From the NCBI GenBank assembly GCA_963691705.1, contig OY829542.1:26522579-26586578 (forward strand): a DNA stretch of 64,000 nucleotides, read 5' to 3'. The DNA is from Viola odorata. Lineage: Eukaryota > Streptophyta > Magnoliopsida > Malpighiales > Violaceae. The translations under genes were made by a program, and so were the position numbers. Shown one piece after another: positions 9,471-19,773 of the stretch. The stretch's first letter is position 1, and every line of letters starts with the position of its first letter. The notes beneath the pieces were generated by a model, which was given only the letters and a program-made list of their open reading frames with translations, was not told the origin of the DNA and did not search any database.

Positions 9471-11255
9471 TTAGAGGTCTCTATGTGTTTCTGGAATAGT
9501 GACTTCATCTTCTTCCATGTCTGTTATCGCGTTGTCTTGGAGATCTGTTACTAGATTGACGATGTGTTCTTCATCTAGCAGTCGTCCATCTCCTGAGTGT
9601 GGTAGGAACATCCTCCACTCTCTGGTGCTGTAGATTTGAATGAAATACCCTTCTCCTAGGAGACGATACTCCATCCATTTTTCTGGTGTATATAGGCTTT
9701 GAGGACTCTGTGCTACTTTGTAGATTTCTGGATTTTCTATTTCTTGGAAATCATAGGGAGATAGTGAAATCTCCATATGAATATCATGAATGCTTTCTTC
9801 TTCTCTGTCTGCCGAAAAGATGAATATTCTTTTCTTTGCAGGGATAACTTCAAATCCTCTGGCCACTGGTAGTGTGGAATCAATGAAACATTCTAGTTTC
9901 TTTCTTATTGCCATGTTTCCTGCAACTAGAAAGAACTTCTCTCCAAACTCTTCTAAATATTTATCAATGTTTCCTTCTTCTTCCAATTTGAATGTGATTT
10001 TATCAATCATTCCCATATGGAAAAAAGAAAGAATTTTCTGGAATGGCATATCTGTGTTGTTTAGGTCTACTTGTAATTTGAATAGACCTGCTGTTCCTTT
10101 GACTTTGATATGTCTTGCGATTATTCCCGCCAGTCTGCAGTAGGGCTTCTGTACTATGTTTACTCGTTTGAACTTCCAGTCTTGTTCTTCGAAGTAAATT
10201 TTTACTAAGTTTTTCTGTGCATTGATTAGATCTTCTAAGTGTCTTTCCTCTGTTTTATGTTTTATAATTTCTTCCCCTTCGGGCCATTGGTCAAACAATG
10301 GCTTAAGGGTGAAATAGGCTGGCATATCTAATAGCCTAGCTCGAAGTTGTGAAAAGCTTCTGTTTTTGGGTTTCTGTTTGTTTTCTTGTATAAATTTATC
10401 TAATTGCTGTAATTTGGTAGTTAAGCTACCCATTATACTATCTTTCTGTTTGATCTTTCTTTCTGCTTCAATCTTTTCTTGTTCTATGAAGGTTATTTGG
10501 TTGGTTGTCTGTTGTTGAAGCTGTGCTAGTTGTTCTTCTAGCTTTCTATTTTTGTCTTCTAATCTGGCTATTAGTCGACTGGGATTCTCTTGGGCTACTT
10601 CTGAATAGGGTCTAACTGTTTCAGGTTCTATGTAGAAGTTTGGGCCTAGCTGGGCCCTTGCTTCTTCTAAGGCTTCTGCAAAACTGTGATAACCCACATA
10701 GATTGGGTTTTGACACATGATGTAATTTTTTACTGTGTTGAAACTGTTAAAGACACCTGTTTTTAAACCTCTATAAATGACATAATGTGAAAAGGATTTT
10801 TTCTGTATCTTTGGGTTCTTCTCAGAGAAGTACATGCTTAAAGCATTTAAGCATTGTACCTTGAACTGTGTTGCTACGGGAGCTGTCTGTATATGCCAGA
10901 GGTTATCTAGCAGGCACTGTTGTTCTCTGTCGATATTTAATCCCTCAAAGGGTTTAAATTTCTTATTTCCTCCATCAGGAAATTCTGTGAGATACATTGT
11001 TCCAAATCTAATCTCGTTCTGTGCTCCTCTTCTAGTAGAGAGATTTCTGTTTACCTGTGTGAATGGAATCTGTATGTTTGAGGATGATGATCCTCTTTCT
11101 GTAATTGTAACTGGCATAGCCAAATTATTTCTGTACATAATAGTTCTGTCTGATACTGATTCTTGAGTATCTTGTTTCTGTTGATCTTCTGTCTGTTCTT
11201 GAAACATCTGCTCTTTGGGTTTTAACACCCGTTTTTTCATTTCTGCCTGTATCAT
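9471..11255 (-). CDS. Viroplasmin/transactivator-like protein of the caulimovirid
   Basis: The ORF has 594 codons and starts 104 bases after the polyprotein stop. Residues around 150-200 match the caulimovirus viroplasmin domain (RNase H1 N-terminal fold): a YVIYRGLKTGVF segment, then an aromatic/Gly-rich strand and SFAEALEEA. A coiled coil follows (about 215-290), then a long C-terminal region I cannot assign. In caulimoviruses this protein forms inclusion bodies and allows reinitiation on polycistronic RNA; a similar role here is inference. No stop or frameshift was seen. The stop codon is directly followed by the as-1-like repeats of the intergenic promoter. Confidence 0.7.
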   Translation of the reverse strand: MIQAEMKKRVLKPKEQMFQEQTEDQQKQDTQESVSDRTIMYRNNLAMPVTITERGSSSSNIQIPFTQVNRNLSTRRGAQNEIRFGTMYLTEFPDGGNKKFKPFEGLNIDREQQCLLDNLWHIQTAPVATQFKVQCLNALSMYFSEKNPKIQKKSFSHYVIYRGLKTGVFNSFNTVKNYIMCQNPIYVGYHSFAEALEEARAQLGPNFYIEPETVRPYSEVAQENPSRLIARLEDKNRKLEEQLAQLQQQTTNQITFIEQEKIEAERKIKQKDSIMGSLTTKLQQLDKFIQENKQKPKNRSFSQLRARLLDMPAYFTLKPLFDQWPEGEEIIKHKTEERHLEDLINAQKNLVKIYFEEQDWKFKRVNIVQKPYCRLAGIIARHIKVKGTAGLFKLQVDLNNTDMPFQKILSFFHMGMIDKITFKLEEEGNIDKYLEEFGEKFFLVAGNMAIRKKLECFIDSTLPVARGFEVIPAKKRIFIFSADREEESIHDIHMEISLSPYDFQEIENPEIYKVAQSPQSLYTPEKWMEYRLLGEGYFIQIYSTREWRMFLPHSGDGRLLDEEHIVNLVTDLQDNAITDMEEDEVTIPETHRDL

Positions 11256-11359
11256 TTAAAAAATTTGTTTATATTTCTAGATAATAGATCAGCTAAACTG
11301 TTATTTTTTCCTTTAATATGTTCGAAACATATTTTGTATCCATTTCCCTGTATTAAATT

Positions 11360-14300
11360 CTATAAATTAACCCATCGGGTTCTGTTTATTTTCTTGCTGT
11401 TTTCATTTTTAAGGAATTTAACTATGGCTTCACAATCTGTTCTAACTGTGAATTCATTTTGTAGATATATTTTAAACTTATCTAAAGCATTTATTAATGC
11501 TTGGATTTCATAGTCTAAACTAGTCCAATTTTGTCCTGTTTTAAAATTTCCACTTGTATATGCAGCAATTTTTTCTGTTTCTTTATCTGAGTACTTATTG
11601 GGTTTGCAAAGCATTACTGCTCCCCAACCCTCTTTACTTACATCACATTCTATAATAATATAATTTGTGGTTAAGGCTAATTCTAATGGTTTTATCTTCT
11701 TAACTTGTTCTTTAATTCTTTTTACTAATTCTATGTCTTCTTTGTTGAAATTTCTTTGACCATTCTTTGTTGTTTTGCTATATAGAGGTCCTACTAATTT
11801 GCTTAAATTTGGAATAAATTTTCTAGCGTAATTTAATATTCCTAAAAAGGCTTGTATCTGTTTTAAACCTTCTAATTTGTCTGGAAAATTTAATATTTTT
11901 TCTGCTATATGTGGTTGTTGTTCTATCTTTCCATCTCCTATTTCTAATCCTAAGAAAGATATCTTTTTCTTGTATAACTCTATTTTTCTTTTACTAACTA
12001 CTATACCGTGTTTTTCTATTTCATAAAAAATCTGTCTTAAGTGTTCTTCGTGTTCTTTAATAGAGTTACTTGCTACTAATATATCATCTATATAAACTAG
12101 ACAGAATTCGTATTTTAAGAATATCGAATCCATAAATCTTTGGAAGACTGCTGGTGCATTCTTTAAGCCAAAAGAGAGAACATTCCATTCGAAATGTCCT
12201 TCTGAGCATGTAAAAGCAGTCCATTGTTTAAACCATTCTTCTAATTTTAATTGATTATATCCTGATTTTAGATCAAATTTGCTAAAAATCTTTTTCTGTT
12301 GTATTAGTCCTATCAGGCTATCTTTGTTAGGGATGTTATAGGCATCGTCTATGGTGTTGTCATTTAATCTTTTATAATTATAAACTATTCTGGCCTTTCC
12401 TCTCTTGATTTCGCTATGATTTTTTACTATAAATGCTGCTGATCTGTGTGGACTCTCTGATCTTTTAATTAGTCCTTGTTTTAACATTTCTGGAATTTGT
12501 TTTCTAAATTCTTCTTTATCCAAAGGGCTATAATCTATATTGGTTGTTACTATTCTTATATCTGGATTTTTAATCTGCATTTTTACTACATAATTTACTT
12601 TACTTTTAGTAATATCTTCTCCTATTAATCCTATCTTTTCTAATTTCTGTATTATAGGATAATTTCTACTAGTCCTAATGTCTGGTCCTTTTTCTAATTC
12701 CATGGCTAATTCTTTTCCTAGCATAGTATATGTTTCATTTTCTATATGCTCTGTTCTCTTATTATCCGGTTTTAAAAATTCTAAGGTGGGTTGTCCACCA
12801 CGCTTTCGTGCTAACTCTGCTGTTTGTATATATTTATTAGTTGGAAAAGTATATACATTTTTACTGATTGTTATGCTGTTTCTAGCTATAGTAATGCTAC
12901 CATTTAAACTACATATGAAGTTTAATCCTAATAAAAAGTCATTACTTTTTGTTTCTTCAGGTGCTATATTGATCTGTGGAATGTCGTATTTTATACTGTA
13001 ATTTTGTGCAAAATCTATAAACTGTATTCCTAAGGCTTCTACTTGATGTGTTATAACCATTGTTCTTTGTTCAGCTGTTTTTGTACTTATTCTATATTGT
13101 AATTTTTTATGATATTTTAGTGGTATTAAGCTATATCCCACCATGCTTTTTGAGCTTGCTGTGTCTAGTATGGCATTTAATTCTACAAAGGTATTTGTAT
13201 CTAACCAAAGTCTACATTTTAGGGTTATTAGGCTTGCTATACATTTACTAGTAGTAAAGGCTGATTCTTCCTGAATTTGTTCTGTGAGATAACTAGACTC
13301 TGCATCTACTTGCTTCTTTTTCTCATGTTGATTCTCAAGTTCTTTTACTCTATGTTTTAAGAGTTCTATTTCTACATCATGCCTTTTAATTTTTTCCCTA
13401 AGTGTTTCATCTACTGTATCACTGTGATTCCTATCTGTGGCTTTTCCTGATATATCTGTTTCTATTTGGAATAATTTTTTAATACACATAAAACATATTT
13501 CTTTAAAGCAATTGTTACATTGGTATCTTCTGTCTATAGCTGGATATAGTCTACAGTTATAACAATTTATATGATTGTTTCCTCTGTTTCTAATCCATTC
13601 ATGTAAACATTCTACTATTTCTTCATTATGCTCTCTATTCATGTATGTATATGTAATTTTTGTACTGTTTTCTGGCTCATTTTCTGATGCTATACTGTAT
13701 ACTGATTCATTGTCAGAATCTGTCTTGATATTTTCTATTTCGTATTCTCCTAATTGTTCTACTAAATTTGTTCTATCTATATTTTTATGCTTGTTAGGAC
13801 ATCTATTTGCTAAATGCTGTGGATCTCTACAGATAAAACACGTACAACTTCTATCTCTAGGTTTTTTAACATATCTATCTTTATTTTTCCAAGGTTTATC
13901 TTTTCTATAAGACGTACTTTTTCTAAGGAATTTTTTCTTTTTATCATAATATCCATATGCCTGTGGTGTATAAATAGCTGTTCTACAAAACGCCCAAGAT
14001 TGACGTTTTATTTGTTCTTGCATTGTAGCTTCTTTGCATTTATCTTCTAATTTTTTAAATACGTATGTAATTCTAGGTCCTATTCCTAAGTCTACTATGT
14101 GACCACAATCTCTATTCCATTCCTCATGTATTAATCTACCTAAATCGCCTGGAAGCTTTATGAAATATTTATTGCATAAATCATCATCCATGGCTTTACC
14201 AGTTTGGGCTAATAATCTAGCAAAATCTGAGCTAAATTCTTTGATATATTTGAAATCTGTAATACTAAGTTGTTCTAAATTTCTGACTGCAGTATCCTGT

Positions 14301-15430
14301 ATAAATGTATTTTCCTTTGCTGGATCTACTCCTAATAATAAAATTCTAATTTGGCTTGTGAAGTTATAGGGATTGTCTCCTAATGATTTAATAGTGTTTA
14401 TACTATCTGGATCTTTTAATTTTTTACTTTGCCAAATACCTAAGGCTGTTGGTCCTAATGTTGTTTCTAAGTAGGAAAACATATCTATATCATCTCTTTT
14501 GTTAGTTTCCCAATTTCTGACTACTGTTTGTTCCCATACTAGTATTTCATCTGGCCATAACTGAGGACTCTGTTGTTCTATTAACAGCATGTTTGAACTA
14601 TACAATTTTCCTAATGGCATTCTTGCCCCTCTTCCTTTGAAGTTCGATTCTCCTTGGTATACCGTCGTAGCAGGTGTCCAAGGTTCTCTACCTAATACTT
14701 CTGTTCCTGATGTTCCCGGTGTTACGAACTCAGGTTTTGGTCTTTTTATTCCTCTTGAGTCTATATTTTGGTCCATAAAACTAACTTCTGGTTTGTAAAA
14801 ATCACTAATTACTATTTTTCCATTGACTATATCTGTTACTAATGGTAGGTTAAATACTTCATTTAGCTTGTTATAAGCCTCTTCATATTCTAATCCTAAT
14901 TCTGTCATACATTCTATTATCATGTCATCGACTTGTTCCTGTAGGTTGGTCTCTATAAATTTTTTATTAACTATTTGTTCAAATGTCTTTTGTACTTCTT
15001 CTGTTTTGAAACCAGCTACTTCTTCTAATTCTTCTAGTTCTTCGCCTAGTTCTTCATATAATCCGTATCCTATAAGATCATTTATTTCTTCATTTTCTGT
15101 GTCATATATAGGATCTATTTCACCTTCTGTATCATATACTGGTTCTCCTAAATCTGCATTCATCATACTAATTTCTTGGTCACTATCATCTTCTTTGGTT
15201 GGTTCTTTTTCTATATAATTATTAAATCTCATACTATAGTTGCCATCTTTATCTTCATATATCACACTTTTTTCTGGTACTAAGATTTTTTCTGTCGTAT
15301 CTATAAATTCTTTTAGAGGCCATTCTAATCCTGCTGAATTTTCTGCATCTATTTTAACTGGGTCTATCATTCTTATCCCTCGGCTTGCTAAGTTTTCTAC
15401 AATCCCTTCTATATTAATATTATAATTCAT
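11360..15430 (-). CDS. Caulimovirid polyprotein: coat protein, protease, reverse transcriptase, RNase H
   Basis: The ORF has 1,356 codons and no internal stop. The first 250 residues are acidic, as in caulimovirid coat-protein N-termini. A basic stretch and a C-x2-C-x4-H-x4-C zinc knuckle lie near residues 528-545. A second Cys-rich cluster lies near 618-650 and a predicted coiled coil near 690-720. The aspartic-protease motif LDTASS is near 753, the RT active site YIDD near 1112, and RNase H (starting with a CDVS motif) from about 1255 to the end. Fusion of coat protein to the polymerase recalls petuvirus- and florendovirus-type polyproteins, but no movement-protein domain was seen at the N-terminus. 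The ATG at 15430 is only about 30 bases from Athila-A sequence, so the ORF could have lost upstream codons. Confidence 0.85.
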   Translation of the reverse strand: MNYNINIEGIVENLASRGIRMIDPVKIDAENSAGLEWPLKEFIDTTEKILVPEKSVIYEDKDGNYSMRFNNYIEKEPTKEDDSDQEISMMNADLGEPVYDTEGEIDPIYDTENEEINDLIGYGLYEELGEELEELEEVAGFKTEEVQKTFEQIVNKKFIETNLQEQVDDMIIECMTELGLEYEEAYNKLNEVFNLPLVTDIVNGKIVISDFYKPEVSFMDQNIDSRGIKRPKPEFVTPGTSGTEVLGREPWTPATTVYQGESNFKGRGARMPLGKLYSSNMLLIEQQSPQLWPDEILVWEQTVVRNWETNKRDDIDMFSYLETTLGPTALGIWQSKKLKDPDSINTIKSLGDNPYNFTSQIRILLLGVDPAKENTFIQDTAVRNLEQLSITDFKYIKEFSSDFARLLAQTGKAMDDDLCNKYFIKLPGDLGRLIHEEWNRDCGHIVDLGIGPRITYVFKKLEDKCKEATMQEQIKRQSWAFCRTAIYTPQAYGYYDKKKKFLRKSTSYRKDKPWKNKDRYVKKPRDRSCTCFICRDPQHLANRCPNKHKNIDRTNLVEQLGEYEIENIKTDSDNESVYSIASENEPENSTKITYTYMNREHNEEIVECLHEWIRNRGNNHINCYNCRLYPAIDRRYQCNNCFKEICFMCIKKLFQIETDISGKATDRNHSDTVDETLREKIKRHDVEIELLKHRVKELENQHEKKKQVDAESSYLTEQIQEESAFTTSKCIASLITLKCRLWLDTNTFVELNAILDTASSKSMVGYSLIPLKYHKKLQYRISTKTAEQRTMVITHQVEALGIQFIDFAQNYSIKYDIPQINIAPEETKSNDFLLGLNFICSLNGSITIARNSITISKNVYTFPTNKYIQTAELARKRGGQPTLEFLKPDNKRTEHIENETYTMLGKELAMELEKGPDIRTSRNYPIIQKLEKIGLIGEDITKSKVNYVVKMQIKNPDIRIVTTNIDYSPLDKEEFRKQIPEMLKQGLIKRSESPHRSAAFIVKNHSEIKRGKARIVYNYKRLNDNTIDDAYNIPNKDSLIGLIQQKKIFSKFDLKSGYNQLKLEEWFKQWTAFTCSEGHFEWNVLSFGLKNAPAVFQRFMDSIFLKYEFCLVYIDDILVASNSIKEHEEHLRQIFYEIEKHGIVVSKRKIELYKKKISFLGLEIGDGKIEQQPHIAEKILNFPDKLEGLKQIQAFLGILNYARKFIPNLSKLVGPLYSKTTKNGQRNFNKEDIELVKRIKEQVKKIKPLELALTTNYIIIECDVSKEGWGAVMLCKPNKYSDKETEKIAAYTSGNFKTGQNWTSLDYEIQALINALDKFKIYLQNEFTVRTDCEAIVKFLKNENSKKINRTRWVNL

Positions 15431-15457
15431 TCCTGATCTATTACTAGCCTTTCCTAG

Positions 15458-15628
15458 AATTCTTCAAGGCTACCTCATATGTGGAAACGGGGGGTAGCTT
15501 CTACCTACGAAGGTAAGTAGGGTGTGTTGAGTGGAAACTAGGCCCCTATAGCAGGTCTATGCATGAGTTTGGAATATTTTTGGTGCCAATGATTAACTGA
15601 CCTGAAACGCAATCCGAGAACACCTTTT
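15458..15628 (+). repeat. Athila-A 3' LTR, second piece
   Basis: The piece from TCAAGGCTACC to AACACCTTTT aligns with about 25290-25470 of the Athila-B LTR (shared TACGAAGGTA, CTCTATAGCA-type and GGAATAT phrases). Its last 18 bases are the left copy of the LINE1 target duplication. Confidence 0.75.
15611..15628. repeat. LINE1 target-site duplication, left copy
   Basis: AATCCGAGAACACCTTTT; it differs from the right copy at one C/T position. The T-rich end fits L1-type target-primed insertion at TTTT/A. Confidence 0.9.
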
Positions 15629-15666
15629 TTTTTTTTTTTTTTTTTGACGAGAAAGGCAGCCATAAA

Positions 15667-18600
15667 TTAAATACCATCAGCAGAAACAAAAGGCGCGATC
15701 GCCTCGGGGCATTCCCCTAACCAAACATTTCCTAATCTAGAAATCAGAGCCAACTGTCCTAACTCATGGGCAGGGACGTTGGAGGATCTACTAGTATGCA
15801 AAAAGGAGCAACAACGGAATGAAGAAGCAAGGCAGTGAACTTCTTCCAGCACCAAACCAGAGTAATTTAAAGGAAAATCACCACTGGACAGAGCTAAGAT
15901 GTTCAGAAGGCAGTCCGATTCAATGATAATCCTCTCGCACCCCCACTGCCTGGCTTGAAACATAGCATCTCGCATAGCTAAGGCCTCGACCGTTTGCGGG
16001 TCAGACCTGTGAGGGAGGAAGATTGCCCCAGAGAAAATCGTTCCACCCCAGTCATTACGAGCTATAAAGCCAAGACCTAAGCCCGCGACTCCAACAGCAG
16101 CGTCAGTGTTGACTTTAATCACACCCGTCGGAGGAGGCTTCCACTTCTGCACCATGGGCTGGATAAGCTAGGGAGAGGGGGGAGGGGATCCCTGCTGCGA
16201 AACCCGCGCCTCACGAAAATCAGATAAAAGCTTTCCGGCCCTAAAAAAGACCTCACCGGCAGATTCTGCACGCTGGCAAAAATTCCGACGATTCCGCGAA
16301 GTCCATAGAGACCAGAGAATGGCCAGAAGCTTTTCAAGATCCGACCGGTCAAGAGCCCCCCGGGCTACTAAAAGCCAATCAACCCAATTATCTCTATGAG
16401 CCGGAGGGATTCTGCTCCAAAGATCAAACCTAGCGCACACCTCGGTAGCGAAAGGGCAAGACAACAGCAAGTGCGGTGCCGACTCCATCTCCCCATTGCA
16501 ACAAGGGCAAACCGGATCTAAAGCAATACCCCTTCTACCCAGATTAACTCTGGTCGGAAGAGAGTCATTCCCCAATCTCCAAGTAAAGTTCTTAATGTTT
16601 GGCGGAATGGAAAGACCCCATAAAAATTTCCACCACCCTCCAGTCCGAGCAGTATCCGCATGTGAACTAGTAGTTAAAAGGTTGTGGTACCCACTGCGAA
16701 CAGAATACTTCCCATTCGTAGTTCCCCTCCACACAAGAGTATCATTCGCCTCATTCCGCGTGAGCGGCAGGCTTAGAATTTCTGATATCTCATGCGGAAG
16801 AAAGAGTTGTTCCACAAGATCGGATTTCCAACACCGCCGATCCATATCGATAAGCTCGGCCACAGTCGCCTCCTCCCCCAGCATCGAGACAGGGGAAGAG
16901 ACCATCCCATCAGATACCGAGGGGAGCCACGGAACCTTCCAAATCCTGATCTTCCACCCATTCCCCACCCACCAAAAACAACCTTTCTGGAGAACCTCAC
17001 GGCCAGCTAGAATGCTCCGCCAGACATAGCTAGGATGAGAACCCACACCGGCTTCCAGGAAGTCAGCGTGCGGAAAGTATCTAGCTTTCAAGATTTTGGC
17101 GAGCAGAGAGTTAGGGTGCTTATGGATCCGCCAACCTTGCTTGGCAAGAAGAGCTAGGTTAAACTCTCTCACCTTCCTAAAACCCAAACCACCCACCTCC
17201 TTAGACTGACAAAGCTTATCCCAGGAAACCCAGTGCAACTTGCGCTTATTCGCGCAACCGCCCTACCAAAACCTTCTAGTAGCTTTTTCCAAATCATCGC
17301 AGATGGAGATAGGAATCTCGAAACAGCTCATCAGATACGTAGGGATTGACTGGATGACCGATTTAATCAAGACTTCCCTACCTGCCTGGGACAGCCTTTT
17401 CTCTTTCCAACCCCCCAACCTCTTACAGACTCTATCCCGAATCGAAGCAAACATCCTATTCTTGTCCCTACCAAAGGAGACAGGGATACCCAGATAAGAG
17501 CCAAAAGAATCTGTAACCACCATACCAAGTTTGGCTGCCACACGCGACTTGTCACCAAGACTGACATTCTTACTGAAAAAGACCGCCGATTTATCCAGGT
17601 TGACCTTCTGACCAGATGCTTCCTCGTAAGCCTTTAAAATCGAGTTAACAACCCCTGCCTCCTCCACCTCAGCCCTGCTAAAAATAAGACTATCATCAGC
17701 ATAGAACAGGTGGCTAATATCCGGGCTAACACGACAAATCGAGTACCCATGAATCCTGTTAGCCGAGGCTGCAGCCTGAAACATAGCCGAGAGACCCTCA
17801 GCACACAGGAGAAAAAGGTAGGGAGATAACGGGTCACCCTGTCGAAGGCCTCTCCCAGGGCGGAAAGAGGGGCCAGGACTCCCATTGAGAAGGATGGAAT
17901 AAGAGACCGATTTAACACAGCGCATGACAAGCGAGGTCCAACGGCTAGAGAAACCGAGGCGGGACATTATTGCTTCTAAGTAGCTCCACTCAACTCTGTC
18001 ATAAGCCTTACTCATATCAAGTTTAACACTCATCCATCCAGGCCCAGAGCGTTTACTATTCATCCCATGAAAAATCTCCTGAGCAATCAGGGCGAAATCA
18101 GTAATAAGTCTGCCTGGAACGAAAGCACTCTGATTGTCCGCCACAATACTAGGAAGAAACTTCTTCAGGCGATTCGCCAGCACCTTAGTGATTAACTTGA
18201 AAACCACGTTACACAAGCTGATAGGGCGAAAGTGGGAACAAGTAGTAGGGTTGGCAACTTTAGGAATAAGGGTGATGAAGGTGTGATTCAGGTAACTCGG
18301 GTCCTCTCCCTCATTGAGGATACCAAGAACAGCTTTACAGACCGGGGCTTCCAAGAAGGGCCAAAATTTTTGAAAAAAGAGAGGAGGCATCCCATCCGGG
18401 CCAGGGGCCTTCGTGGGGTGCATCTGCTTAAGGGCTCTAAAGACTTCATCTTTGGTAAAGACCTGGTCAAGACTCAGATTCATGGAACTAGAGACACACG
18501 GAGTGACAGCAAGAAGGACAGGAGAGTCAAGATTACTACCTCCAGAAGAGAATAAAGATTTGTAAAACTCAAGGAACGTCCTCTCAACCTCCTTCTGGTC

Positions 18601-19773
18601 CACCCTCCAAATACCCGACTCATCAAGGATGCGGGAGATAGTGTTCTTCTTCTTACGTTGGGTGGCTCTGGCGTGAAAGAATTTGGTATTTCTATCACCC
18701 TCCCCAAGCCAGAGGACCCGGGACCGTTGCTTCCAAATAATCTCCTCCCTAAAGATAAGCTCCTCGATCTCCTTGCTAACACGCTCAATCTCCTCAATAG
18801 TGGAATCCGAAGCAGACAGGTGGAGCAGAAACCCAAGGAGTTCTCTCTTCTGAACAATCGACGCATGGACATTACCGAACACCTCCTTACTCCAGTTAGA
18901 GAGTTTAACCCCACAGAGCTTCATGCGCTGATCAAGCGGATCACTAGACTCCCGAAAATCAGATCCACTCCACATATTTCTGACGAACTCAAAACACGAC
19001 TCCTCCCGGAGCCAAGCCGCCTTAAAACGAAACACTTTGCCTCTCTGGGCCTTGTGGCGATCAGCCATGAGCTTAATCAGAATGGGGCAGTGATCAGAAC
19101 CAATACGGGGAAGGTGCATGACTGTAGCTTCGGGGAAACAACTCCTCCACTCATCAGTAGCCGTCCCTCTGTCAAGCCTTTCCCTAATGTTACTACTACC
19201 CCGTTGATTATTAGTCCAAGTGAATTTTAGGCCTACGAACCCAAGATCGATAAGGTTACAATCGTTCAGGGCACCGCGGAAAGCATCCATCTAGGCAAAC
19301 GTCTTATTTAAACCACCCTGCTTCTCATGGGCCCACAACACCTCATTAAAATCCCCCACACAAAGCCAAGGGAGACGACTCTTGTCTTTAATGGATCGGA
19401 GCAAATCCCAAGTTTTATATTTCTCCGTAGAGCGAGGCCACCCATAGATACCGGTAAATCTCCAAGGGGGGGTGTTAGAGAGACCGTTCAATAATTCAAT
19501 ATCAATACAATGGGCATCACAGTGTAAAACATTCACAGATAAATCATTCTGACACATTAAAGCCAAACCCCCTCTCCTATTATCACCCTCACAATCAACC
19601 GCAAGAACATAGGGGAATGACCATTTTTTATTAAGATTGTGAAATTCATCCGCAAACAACTTAGTTTCAGACAGGAAAACTAAACAGGGAAACTCTAAAC
19701 CTAGCAATTTTGAGAAAATCGCACCTGCCTGAGGGTTCCCAAACCCTCGGTAGTTCCAGGCTAAAAGACTCAT
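15667..19773 (-). pseudogene. LINE1 ORF2: AP endonuclease, reverse transcriptase, zinc-knuckle, RNase H
   Basis: One frame of 1,369 codons is interrupted by TAG at 19291-19293, 17263-17265 and 16168-16170. The endonuclease comes first (MSLLAWNYRGFGNP, then SETKLF, CVGDFNEVL, and IGSDHCPI after the first stop). Next is RT with FRPISLCNVVFKLITKVLAN, LDMSKAYDRVEW, GLRQGDPLSPYLF and the YADD active site. A zf-RVT region follows (NIKNFTWRLGNDSLPTR, CPCCNGEMESAPHLLLSCPF), then a plant LINE RNase H (KVNTDAAV, EALAMRDA, IIESDC). The stop at 17263 falls inside a FWWGG-type motif, consistent with TGG to TAG. The start ATG overlaps the ORF1 stop. Confidence 0.92.

Larger units (their letters stand above)
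9075..15457 (-). mobile_element. Endogenous caulimovirid (pararetrovirus) segment, partial genome
   Basis: Read on the minus strand, it carries a CP-protease-RT-RNase H polyprotein ORF, a viroplasmin-like ORF, and an intergenic promoter with as-1-like repeats and a TATA box. No LTRs, integrase or target duplication were seen, as expected for Caulimoviridae. No movement-protein ORF or tRNA-Met primer site was found. The break points therefore fall in the leader (left edge near 9075) and just upstream of the polyprotein (right edge between 15431 and about 15460). The segment lies in the Athila-A 3' LTR. Both ORFs read through, so it may be fairly recent, but it is not a complete genome. Confidence 0.85.

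Noticed and set aside
9075..15457. A complete, potentially active virus genome
   Set aside because: The leader with primer site and any movement-protein region are missing, and the flanks are broken transposon sequence.
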